Positions 26,420 through 33,697 of a stretch of 64,000 bases of DNA are shown one piece after another. Source of the DNA: Desulfovibrio desulfuricans DSM 642. Its GTDB lineage: Bacteria; Desulfobacterota; Desulfovibrionia; Desulfovibrionales; Desulfovibrionaceae. The translations under genes and the position numbers were made by a program. The notes beneath the pieces were generated by a model that did no database searches, was not told the origin of the DNA, and saw nothing but the letters and a program-made list of their open reading frames with translations. Each line of letters begins with the position of its first letter. The first letter of the stretch is position 1. The stretch covers positions 186,001 to 250,000 of the forward strand of contig NZ_ATUZ01000014.1 in NCBI RefSeq assembly GCF_000420465.1, written 5' to 3'.

Positions 26420-26857
26420 GTGAAATTCGTTGCCGTTGATTACGGTCTGGCCCGCACGGGCCTTGCCGCATCCGACCCTGAGGGCCGGCTGGCCTTTCCG
26501 CTGGCTACCTTGCGGCTTGAGGATTTTACCGACCGCAAGGCCTTTCTGGCCGCCCTTGCCGAGCGCATTGCCGAAGCCGGGGCAGAAGCGGTGGTGGTAG
26601 GTTTGCCCCTGACCCTTGATGGGGAAGAAACCATGACCACGCGCCAGATACGCAACGTAACCGAGCGCCTCAAGCGCCGGGTGCCGCTGCCTTTTTTCTT
26701 TATGATTGAGGCGCTGAGTTCCGAGGAAGCCTGGGCCGACCTGCGCGAGGCCGGTCTGAAAATGCGCAAACGCAAGGCAGTGCTTGACCAGCAGGCCGCT
26801 GTGCGCATTCTTTCTTCCTTTCTTTCGCTTGCGCCCCAAGACCGGAGACCCGCATGA
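26420..26857 (+). CDS. ruvX: RuvX/YqgF family RNase H-fold nuclease
   Basis: A 145-residue RNase H-fold protein of the RuvX (YqgF) family, implicated in 16S rRNA 5' end processing and proposed as a Holliday junction resolvase. Motifs are VDYGLARTGLAASD at the N-terminus, VVVGLPLTLDGEE centrally, and a C-terminal DQQAAVRIL with the last acidic residue. The stop overlaps the mltG start by four bases (ATGA), a pairing often seen in bacterial genomes. Confidence 0.85.
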   Translation: MKFVAVDYGLARTGLAASDPEGRLAFPLATLRLEDFTDRKAFLAALAERIAEAGAEAVVVGLPLTLDGEETMTTRQIRNVTERLKRRVPLPFFFMIEALSSEEAWADLREAGLKMRKRKAVLDQQAAVRILSSFLSLAPQDRRPA

Positions 26858-27924
26858 AAACATTGTTGCGCGCGCTGGGCCTGCTGCTTTTGCTGGCCCT
26901 CGCAGGCGGAGGATGGGTGGCTTACGAGGCTCACACCTTCCTCACCACCGCACCGGAAACCCCAGGCCGCGATGTTTTTTTTGACGTTCCAGCCGGGGCG
27001 CGTCTGGCGCAGGTAAGCGCAGGGCTGGTCAAGCAGGGGGTTGTGACCGACGCCCGCAAGCTTGACCTGCTGGCCCGCTATAAAAAATGGGAAAACCGCC
27101 TCCAGGCTGGCAGATTCGCCCTCAATACGGGCTGGCTGCCGGAAAAGGTGCTGGACGAGCTGGTCAACGGACACCCCGTGCTGTACCGCGTCACTGTGCC
27201 GGAAGGCCTCACATGGTGGCAGACGGGCAAGGTGCTGGAGGAAGCCGGACTTGTGGTTTTTGACGACTTTCGCAAGGTCGTGACCGACCCGGACTTTTTG
27301 CGTCATTACGGCATTCCTTTTGCTACGGCTGAGGGCTTTTTGATGCCGGATACGTATCTGCTCAAAAAGAATGACGTTGTCGATCTGGCACAGGCCAAGG
27401 CCGTTGCCGGACGCATGGTGGACAACTTCTGGCGCAAGACCGCCAGCGTGTGGCCCGACGGCAAAAAACCGGGGCCGAGCCAGACAGAACAGCTCAAAAC
27501 ATGGGTTATCCTTGCTTCCATTGTGGAAAAGGAAACAGGCATTGACGCAGAGCGCGCCCGCGTGGCCGGGGTCTACCAGAACCGCATTAACAAGGGCATG
27601 CTGCTCCAGGCCGACCCCACAGTGATTTACGGCCTTGGACCCAACTTTGACGGCAACCTGCGCCGCCGCGATCTGGACGATCCCAATAACCTATACAACA
27701 CTTATCAGCGCCCCGGCCTGACGCCAGGCCCCATCTGCTCGTTCGGCGCAGCGGCCCTTGCCGCAGCTGTCCGCCCCGAGGCGCACAACTATCTGTACTT
27801 TGTGGCGAAATTCGATGGTGGCGAGCATGTTTTTTCCACCAACCTCAATGACCACAACAAGGCCGTGCGGCAGTATCTGCAAAACCGCCGCAATGCCAAG
27901 CCCGCCGCGCCCGACGCGCGCTAA
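26854..27924 (+). CDS. mltG: Endolytic peptidoglycan transglycosylase MltG
   Basis: A 356-residue inner-membrane enzyme that cuts nascent glycan strands and helps set strand length. One N-terminal membrane helix (residues ~5-25) is followed by a LysM-like region and the YceG catalytic domain. The catalytic Glu lies in ASIVEKETG; MLLQADPTVIYGLG and the GLTPGPICSFG loop are diagnostic. Translation is coupled to ruvX through an ATGA overlap. Confidence 0.93.
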   Translation: MKTLLRALGLLLLLALAGGGWVAYEAHTFLTTAPETPGRDVFFDVPAGARLAQVSAGLVKQGVVTDARKLDLLARYKKWENRLQAGRFALNTGWLPEKVLDELVNGHPVLYRVTVPEGLTWWQTGKVLEEAGLVVFDDFRKVVTDPDFLRHYGIPFATAEGFLMPDTYLLKKNDVVDLAQAKAVAGRMVDNFWRKTASVWPDGKKPGPSQTEQLKTWVILASIVEKETGIDAERARVAGVYQNRINKGMLLQADPTVIYGLGPNFDGNLRRRDLDDPNNLYNTYQRPGLTPGPICSFGAAALAAAVRPEAHNYLYFVAKFDGGEHVFSTNLNDHNKAVRQYLQNRRNAKPAAPDAR

Positions 27925-27934
27925 GGAGGCCCCT

Positions 27935-28171
27935 GTGAAGTACCTCATCGTTGAAGACTTTTCTGGTCAGGAAGTGCCTTTCATCTTTCCGCGCCGTGTA
28001 GACCACAGCGACATGCGCGAACAGCTGCCTTACAGCCGCGTTGTTTCCGCCGGTTTTGTGGAACTGGGGCCAGAGGGTTTTGCCTGCTCCGGCGGTAACC
28101 CCGAGCTGCAACTCAAAGCCCGGCCAGAGGCAGACGCGGCCATCATTGCCGAGGCCCTGCGACAACGCTGA
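27935..28171 (+). CDS. Small conserved-looking hypothetical protein (GTG start)
   Basis: Not recognised. A 78-residue protein whose GTG at 27935 has a perfect AAGGAGG six bases upstream, ten bases after mltG. The sequence (VKYLIVEDFSGQEVPFIFPR, then GFACSGGNPELQLKARPEAD) is soluble and compact, with no membrane segment. It ends 50 bases before cbiA. The strong ribosome site and packing make it a real gene. A structural or regulatory role cannot be assigned. Confidence 0.75.
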   Translation: MKYLIVEDFSGQEVPFIFPRRVDHSDMREQLPYSRVVSAGFVELGPEGFACSGGNPELQLKARPEADAAIIAEALRQR

Positions 28172-28220
28172 CAGTATCTGCCGCAAGGCAATCCCTGCCG
28201 ACACCCTACGGAGCGTAAGC

Positions 28221-29873
28221 ATGCCCAAGCCGCAGCCGAGCATACCCGGCCTTGTCATAGGCGGCACGGGCAGTAATGCGGGCAAAACGACCTTTACCCT
28301 CTCCTTGCTCTGCGCCCTGCACGCTCGCGGGCTCTTGGCCCGCGCGGCCAAGACCGGGCCGGACTATATTGATGCTGCCTTTCATGCGGCGCTGACAGGC
28401 CAGCCCGCAGCCAATCTGGACACATGGATGTGCCGGGAAGCCGCGCCGTCCCCTGCTGAACAACCCCTGCCCGCAGGGCGCATCCCCAAAGGGTTGGGCC
28501 GCGTTTTTGAACGCATGTCCGCAAGTTGTTCCCAGCATGGGGACGCGGACGACGCAAAGGCCGGAACAAATTCTTCCGCCAAGCCAGACCTGCTGGTGGT
28601 GGAAGGGGCCATGGGCCTCTTTGACGGAGGACACCGTGGAGCGGGCAGCACTGCGCATCTGGCCTCCCTGCTGGGTCTGCCCGTACTGCTGGTACTCAAC
28701 GCAGGCGGTATGGGGCAGTCCATTGCCGCGCTGGCAGAGGGCTTCCTGCATCACCGTCCCGCATGGGCAGGCGGTCTGCCTGTCCGTTTTCTTGGCATGG
28801 TGTGCACCCATGTGGGCAGCGCCCGCCACGCCGACCTGCTGCGCCAGTCATTGACGCCCTTGGCAAAGAGCGCTGGCGTGCCCCTCTTGGGCCTGCTGCC
28901 CCGTCAGGGCCCGCCGGAACTTCCCTCCCGCCATCTGGGGCTAGTGGAAGCGCGCGAGGCCCTGCCTGCGGTGGACAGGCAAGCGCTGACCCAATGGGTT
29001 GAGCAGCACTGCGACCTGAACCGCATGCTCAAACTGGCGGGAGTGCAGACGTCACAAAGGGCAGTCGATGCAGACAAGTCCGGGGCGTCAATGCCGGAAG
29101 TTGCACGGCAAGCGCGATTATCCGAGGCACATGAACCGCCGTCAGACAAATTTTTTCCCCTTTCAGACGCACAAACGCAGCGCCCACCTCGCCCCCACCG
29201 CAAACGCAGGCCTGTTGTGGGCCTGGCATGGGACGAGGCTTTCAGCTTTTGTTATGCGGATCTGCCTGCCGTGCTGCACGAGTTTGGGGCGCACGTTGTC
29301 GCTTTTTCTCCCCTGCGGGATGCCGCGCCGCCAGCCGAATGTTCTGGCCTGTACTTTCCCGGCGGCTACCCGGAACTGCATGCCCCCCGGCTCGCGGCCA
29401 ACACGGCCATGCGCGCAGCCCTGCACGGGCTGGCTGCACAGGGCATGCCCATGTACGGCGAGTGCGGGGGCTATATCTATCTCATGCAGTCCGTGCAGAT
29501 GGCAGGGCAAGGCCACGCCATGAGCGGCCTCTTGCCGCGCAACTGCGCACTTGGCGCAAGCAAGGCTGCTCTAGGCTATCGGGCCGCACAGGCCGCGCAT
29601 GGCTGGCCCGCGCTCAACCAGCTTGCCCCCCGGCCCATGTGGGTGCGCGGACACGAATTTCACTATGCGCAGGAAGAAGAAACACCCCTGCCCACCCCAT
29701 GCCGTCCCCTGTGGAAGCTCTATGACAGCCAGGGCCGTTTTTTGCGGGATGAAGGCTGCCGCCTCGGATCTGTCGCCGGATCATGGCTGCACTGCTATCC
29801 CGAAGGCTCCCGCCGCTTCTGGCGCGGATGGCTGCGCACCTGCGCCGCCTACTTTTCAGACACACGCCCCTGA
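28221..29873 (+). CDS. cbiA: Cobyrinate a,c-diamide synthase
   Basis: 550 residues from the ATG at 28221. It amidates the a and c side chains of cobyrinate using glutamine and ATP in cobalamin synthesis. N-terminal dethiobiotin-synthetase-like ATPase: GGTGSNAGKTTF (P-loop, residues ~14-24) and KTGPDYIDAAFH. C-terminal class I glutaminase: MYGECGGYIYLM with the nucleophilic Cys and VRGHEFHY. It is longer than usual because of a variable basic/proline-rich linker (around residues 285-330) and an insertion near residues 75-125. cbiC follows after seven bases. Confidence 0.92.
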   Translation: MPKPQPSIPGLVIGGTGSNAGKTTFTLSLLCALHARGLLARAAKTGPDYIDAAFHAALTGQPAANLDTWMCREAAPSPAEQPLPAGRIPKGLGRVFERMSASCSQHGDADDAKAGTNSSAKPDLLVVEGAMGLFDGGHRGAGSTAHLASLLGLPVLLVLNAGGMGQSIAALAEGFLHHRPAWAGGLPVRFLGMVCTHVGSARHADLLRQSLTPLAKSAGVPLLGLLPRQGPPELPSRHLGLVEAREALPAVDRQALTQWVEQHCDLNRMLKLAGVQTSQRAVDADKSGASMPEVARQARLSEAHEPPSDKFFPLSDAQTQRPPRPHRKRRPVVGLAWDEAFSFCYADLPAVLHEFGAHVVAFSPLRDAAPPAECSGLYFPGGYPELHAPRLAANTAMRAALHGLAAQGMPMYGECGGYIYLMQSVQMAGQGHAMSGLLPRNCALGASKAALGYRAAQAAHGWPALNQLAPRPMWVRGHEFHYAQEEETPLPTPCRPLWKLYDSQGRFLRDEGCRLGSVAGSWLHCYPEGSRRFWRGWLRTCAAYFSDTRP

Positions 29874-29880
29874 GGATTTT

Positions 29881-30573
29881 ATGGTTCACAACCCCACAGA
29901 TAAAATCAGTGTTGATCTTGACCCGGCCTGCACCCCAGCCGAAATCGAAAGCCGCTCTTTCGCCATCATAGATGCGGAAATTCCTGAACCGCGAACCTTT
30001 GATGGCCCGCTCTGGCAAGTGGCTCGCCGCTGTGTCCACACCCTTGGCGATACGGATATCGTGAACGACCTGCGGCTGAATGCCCAGAGCCTTGAAGCTG
30101 GCGTGAGCGCCCTGCTCGCGGGCTGCACCGTGTATACCGACACCCGCATGGCTGCCGCTGGCCTGCCCATGCGCCGCCTTGAACCGCTAGGGGTAACGGT
30201 GACGCCTCTCATGGCACTGCCCGGCCTTGCGGAGCTTGCCGCCAGCCGGGGCACCACACGCTCCCGCGCCGGGCTTGAGAGCATTGCGCAGAATATGGGC
30301 GGCAACATTGTGGTCATCGGCAATGCGCCCACGGCCCTGCTGGGGCTTCTGGACGTGCTTGCGCAGGGCGCGCAGCCGCCTGCCCTTATAGTGGGCATGC
30401 CTGTGGGTTTTGTGAACGCGGCGCAGTCAAAGGAACTTCTGCGACAAAGCCCCTGGCCCCACTTTACCTTGCTGGGCCGTAAGGGCGGCTCCGCTGTGGC
30501 GGCGGCCTGCATCAACGCACTGGCGGACATGGCCCTTGCGCGGCGCGGCCTCACGCAGGTTGCGGCTCTTTAG
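29881..30573 (+). CDS. cbiC: Cobalt-precorrin-8 methylmutase
   Basis: About 230 residues from the ATG at 29881 (GAGGATTTT upstream). It moves the C11 methyl to C12, forming (cobalt-)hydrogenobyrinate/cobyrinate, the substrate of the CbiA encoded just before it. Recognised by TLGDTDIVNDLRL, GCTVYTDTRMAAAG, GNAPTALLGLLD and the late MPVGFVNAAQSKELL. Two cobalamin genes alone sit here; the rest of the pathway must be elsewhere. Transcription ends at the 17-bp-stem terminator. Confidence 0.93.
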   Translation: MVHNPTDKISVDLDPACTPAEIESRSFAIIDAEIPEPRTFDGPLWQVARRCVHTLGDTDIVNDLRLNAQSLEAGVSALLAGCTVYTDTRMAAAGLPMRRLEPLGVTVTPLMALPGLAELAASRGTTRSRAGLESIAQNMGGNIVVIGNAPTALLGLLDVLAQGAQPPALIVGMPVGFVNAAQSKELLRQSPWPHFTLLGRKGGSAVAAACINALADMALARRGLTQVAAL

Positions 30574-30633
30574 ATAAAGCACCTGGTAGCGGCTCTTGTC
30601 AGCAATAGCCTGAATACTGTCTGGTTATTGAAA

Positions 30634-30683
30634 ATGGGCATTCCCTGAACATGAACACGTTCAGGGAATGCCCATCAGTTTTT
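30634..30683 (+). terminator. Strong terminator after cbiC
   Basis: A perfect 17-bp stem: arm 1 at 30634-30650, loop ATGAACAC, arm 2 at 30659-30675, then CAGTTTTT. Confidence 0.9.
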
Positions 30684-30773
30684 GGCGGCTAAACGCTGGG
30701 GAATCAATCACACGGGCACATGCTGCCGTCTTTGAAGGTTTGAACTTGGGCAATTCTTGCTATTTTTTTCATA

Positions 30774-30798
30774 GCTCGCTATTTATTCCATAGCGCGC
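30774..30798 (+). promoter_or_regulatory. Putative operator upstream of tautomerase gene
   Basis: GCTCGCTAT (30774-30782) and ATAGCGCGC (30790-30798) form an imperfect inverted repeat about 80 bases before the tautomerase start. It is a candidate site for the adjacent HxlR regulator. Confidence 0.35.
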
Positions 30799-30878
30799 GC
30801 AAGAACACTCACCCTCGCTTGCAGCTTCGCAAAATACGTGGAGCGCAAGCCAAAAGATCAAACGACAAGGAGCAAACC

Positions 30879-31076
30879 ATGCCCGTCATCACCATAGCCC
30901 TGCACAGCACAACGGAAGAAGTGAAGAAGAACCTGATTGAAGGCCTGACCGCAGCCGCAGTGGCGGCAACGTCCGTTCCGCAGGAAAAGTTCGTGGTATT
31001 TGTTGAGGAATACGCAACCGATGCCATCGGTCTGGGAGGCCGGACGCTCAAGGCCATCAAGGCTGCGCAGCAATAG
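30879..31076 (+). CDS. 4-oxalocrotonate tautomerase-like small protein
   Basis: A 65-residue protein beginning MPVITIALHS. After Met removal, Pro1 is the catalytic base of the tautomerase superfamily. The 4-OT beta-alpha-beta pattern and length are normal. AAGGAG lies before the ATG at 30879. Members isomerise 2-hydroxymuconate or related enols; with no aromatic catabolic genes here the substrate is open. The HxlR regulator gene converges on it 35 bases away. Confidence 0.8.
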   Translation: MPVITIALHSTTEEVKKNLIEGLTAAAVAATSVPQEKFVVFVEEYATDAIGLGGRTLKAIKAAQQ

Positions 31077-31111
31077 TCGCGGCCCGATTATGCAGGAATC
31101 CCCGGAGGAGG

Positions 31112-31486
31112 CTACGCGAGCCTTTTGCTGAGCAGTTCGCTCCAGCGTTCGGCTTCCTCCGGGGCCACTTCCATAGCCCAGGTGATGGCCCAGGCTCCAA
31201 ATGGCTCCAGCAGGAGGCTCAACTCCACACCCATGTCTGTCAGGGCATAACCGTCATTGGTGGTGCACACGAGTTTTGCCTCGCGCAGTTCTTTCAAACG
31301 GCTGTTGAGTACCGCCGGGGATATGGATTCGCAGGCCTCCTGCAAGGCCCGGAATGTGGCTGGCCCCTTGCGCAGTTGCCAGATAACTCCCATGGCCCAC
31401 CGTTTGCCCAGCAGGTCAAACAGCGCCATGAGCGGCACGCCGCTGCGGGAACCTCGAACAGGTTTACCTGGTATGGGTATGCTCAT
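31112..31486 (-). CDS. HxlR-family transcriptional regulator
   Basis: About 124 residues from the ATG at 31486, which has CGGAAG upstream; an in-frame ATG at 31531 is less likely. The HxlR/MarR-like winged helix shows MALFDLLGKRWAMGVIWQL, ALQEACESISPAVLNSRL and YALTDMGVEL. These regulators respond to redox or small electrophiles and often act on a neighbouring gene, here most plausibly the tautomerase. No conserved N-terminal redox cysteine remains with the chosen start. Confidence 0.85.
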   Translation of the reverse strand: MSIPIPGKPVRGSRSGVPLMALFDLLGKRWAMGVIWQLRKGPATFRALQEACESISPAVLNSRLKELREAKLVCTTNDGYALTDMGVELSLLLEPFGAWAITWAMEVAPEEAERWSELLSKRLA

Positions 31487-31531
31487 GCTTCCGCCGCATT
31501 CGTGCTGAACAATATGGTGCCATATCAGCAA

Positions 31532-32533
31532 TTAACCTTGTCTGCGGGGCTTTTCAGCCTCATCGGCTGCGGAGGCATCCGCGGGCTTTGACGCATCAGC
31601 GGGGCTGGCTGCGCTGTCCGCAGATGTCGTGTCAGCCTCATCTTCAGACGGATTTGCCGTGTCGGGGCTGATAATTTCCGCATCGGTCACATCGTCATCA
31701 TGCCCTGCTGATCCATTCCCGTTAGCTGCGCCATCACCCGATGCAGCTTCGGCGTCAAGGGCCGGGGGCAAGGCCTGCGCCTCCACCACATGACCGCCAA
31801 GAGCCAGACGCTGCACCTCATTTTGCGGCAAGGGTATGCAGCCCTTGTCCACCAGCACGATGCCCGTGCGTTCCAGCACTTCGCGCCGGTACTCATATTC
31901 CTGCTGCATGCGGTGATGCCGGTACACAAACCAGCGGTGCACCAGATAGCACACGGCAATAAGGGCAGCCAGACTGCCCGCAATCCAGGGGATATATTCG
32001 GTCAGCGCGCCGCCAAGGCGCATCAGGGCAGAGAAAGCCCCGTCCACAAAAAACAGTCCCGCACCCAGCAGCATGATGCCCAGCAGCAAAACCACCGTGG
32101 GCGCATTACGGATTATGGCATAAAAACGGCGCAACCGTTCGGGAACCTGTTCATCGTCAGCAGCCTGCCCTGCACCCTGCCCGCCCTGTATGTTGTCCTC
32201 GCGCCCCAGATAGCGCGAAACCCAGGTACCGGAGAGGTGCACAATGAGCATCAGCCCCACAGGGGCCAGCACCGCGGCCACGGCCCAGCCAAACCAGGGA
32301 AAGCGCGCCAGCGGCGGGCCGCCGGGAACATCCGGCGCGGCATGCATGACGCCGTAAAAAAAAGAAATGCCGCCAACAATCATCTCTACAAAAAAGATGG
32401 CGACCATAAGGTATATAAGCGCATCCTTGTACGGGCCAGCGTACCAGGCGGCGCGATCCTGACGGCGGCTTTTATCCGCAGAAGATGCGGACTTGCCTTG
32501 CGCTTCGGATCCTTTATTCTCTGCTTTCTGCAT
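31532..32533 (-). CDS. Membrane protein with acidic disordered C-terminus
   Basis: 333 residues, function not recognised. The N-terminal cytosolic lysine/serine-rich segment (~1-35) is followed by four hydrophobic helices (~37-60, 80-103, 143-165 and 180-200), then a cytosolic domain with QQEYEYRREVLERTGIVLVD. The last ~85 residues are Ala/Ser/Asp/Glu-rich and likely disordered. GAGG precedes the ATG. It is divergent from the epimerase gene by 147 bases. The family may be Desulfovibrio-restricted. Confidence 0.75.
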   Translation of the reverse strand: MQKAENKGSEAQGKSASSADKSRRQDRAAWYAGPYKDALIYLMVAIFFVEMIVGGISFFYGVMHAAPDVPGGPPLARFPWFGWAVAAVLAPVGLMLIVHLSGTWVSRYLGREDNIQGGQGAGQAADDEQVPERLRRFYAIIRNAPTVVLLLGIMLLGAGLFFVDGAFSALMRLGGALTEYIPWIAGSLAALIAVCYLVHRWFVYRHHRMQQEYEYRREVLERTGIVLVDKGCIPLPQNEVQRLALGGHVVEAQALPPALDAEAASGDGAANGNGSAGHDDDVTDAEIISPDTANPSEDEADTTSADSAASPADASKPADASAADEAEKPRRQG

Positions 32534-32680
32534 TCGTTACCTCGGTTCCCAAAACATACGATGCGGCGCTTTTTCCCGCAAGCCCCCATACCCCGAAACA
32601 AGGATTTCGTCGTGGCGCGGCGCTCTTGCCCAGAACGCGCATCTGGCTTACTTTGCCTGCATGCACACTGGGAGGTTCTC

Positions 32681-33697
32681 ATGCATGTTCTGGTAACAGG
32701 CGCAGCGGGCTTTATTGGATACCATCTTTCCCAACGGCTTCTGGCCGATGGGCACAGCGTGGTGGGCGTTGATAATTGCAACGACTATTACGATGTGCAA
32801 CTAAAAAAAGACCGTCTGGGCCAACTTGCCGCCATGCCGGAGGCGCAGCGCTTCCGCTTTGAACTTCTGGACATGGCCGATGGCCCGGCAATGGCCGCCC
32901 TGTTTGCCCGCGAAGGATTTACCCATGTTGTCAACCTTGCGGCTCAGGCTGGCGTGCGCTACAGCCTCCAGAACCCGGAATCGTACCTCAATGCCAACCT
33001 GCTGGGCTTTGGGCATATTCTTGAAGGTTGCCGCCAGAACAAGGTGGGACATCTGCTTTTTGCCTCGTCTTCTTCAGTGTATGGCATGAACACGGCACGG
33101 CCCTACAGTGTGCACCATAATGTGGACCACCCGGTCAGCCTGTACGCCGCCACCAAGAAAAGCAACGAACTGATGGCCCATTCCTACAGCCACCTGTTCC
33201 GCATCCCCTGCACGGGATTGCGCTTCTTTACGGTATACGGCCCCTGGGGCAGACCGGACATGGCCCTGCACCTGTTCACCACCGCCATTGTGCGCGGCGA
33301 ACCCATCAAGGTGTTCAACGAAGGGCGCATGCGCCGCGATTTTACCTATATCGACGACATCATCGAAGGCGTGGTGCGTCTGCTGCCGCTGGCCCCGCAG
33401 CCCGACCCGGACTTTGACCCCGCAAATCCCAACCCCGCCAGCAGCTCCGCACCCTGGCGCATCTACAACATAGGCAACAACAATACGGTGGAACTCAACG
33501 ATTTCATCAGCACCCTTGAAGACGCCCTTGACATGAAGGCCCGCAAGGAACTTCTGCCCATGCAGCCGGGCGATGTTGAATCCACCTGGGCCAATATTGA
33601 CGACCTCACCGCCGCCACCGGCTTTGCCCCTTCCACGCCCCTCAGCGAGGGTATAGCCCGCTTTGTGGCCTGGTACAAAGAGTATTATAAAATATGA
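32681..33697 (+). CDS. NAD-dependent nucleotide-sugar epimerase, UDP-glucuronate 4-epimerase type
   Basis: A 338-residue extended SDR enzyme; the ATG at 32681 has GGGAGG upstream. NAD-binding TGAAGFIGYHL, SSSSVYG, catalytic YAATKKSNE and GRMRRDFTYIDDIIEG are all present. The sequence follows the CapI/GAE subgroup that interconverts UDP-glucuronate and UDP-galacturonate for surface polysaccharide. No other glycan genes adjoin it. The last four bases overlap the U32 gene (ATGA). Confidence 0.88.
   Translation: MHVLVTGAAGFIGYHLSQRLLADGHSVVGVDNCNDYYDVQLKKDRLGQLAAMPEAQRFRFELLDMADGPAMAALFAREGFTHVVNLAAQAGVRYSLQNPESYLNANLLGFGHILEGCRQNKVGHLLFASSSSVYGMNTARPYSVHHNVDHPVSLYAATKKSNELMAHSYSHLFRIPCTGLRFFTVYGPWGRPDMALHLFTTAIVRGEPIKVFNEGRMRRDFTYIDDIIEGVVRLLPLAPQPDPDFDPANPNPASSSAPWRIYNIGNNNTVELNDFISTLEDALDMKARKELLPMQPGDVESTWANIDDLTAATGFAPSTPLSEGIARFVAWYKEYYKI

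Larger units (their letters stand above)
30574..30878. other. Intergenic region, 305 bp
   Basis: Holds the cbiC terminator (30634-30683) and the inverted repeat at 30774-30798 that probably controls the tautomerase gene. No gene is seen. Confidence 0.7.
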
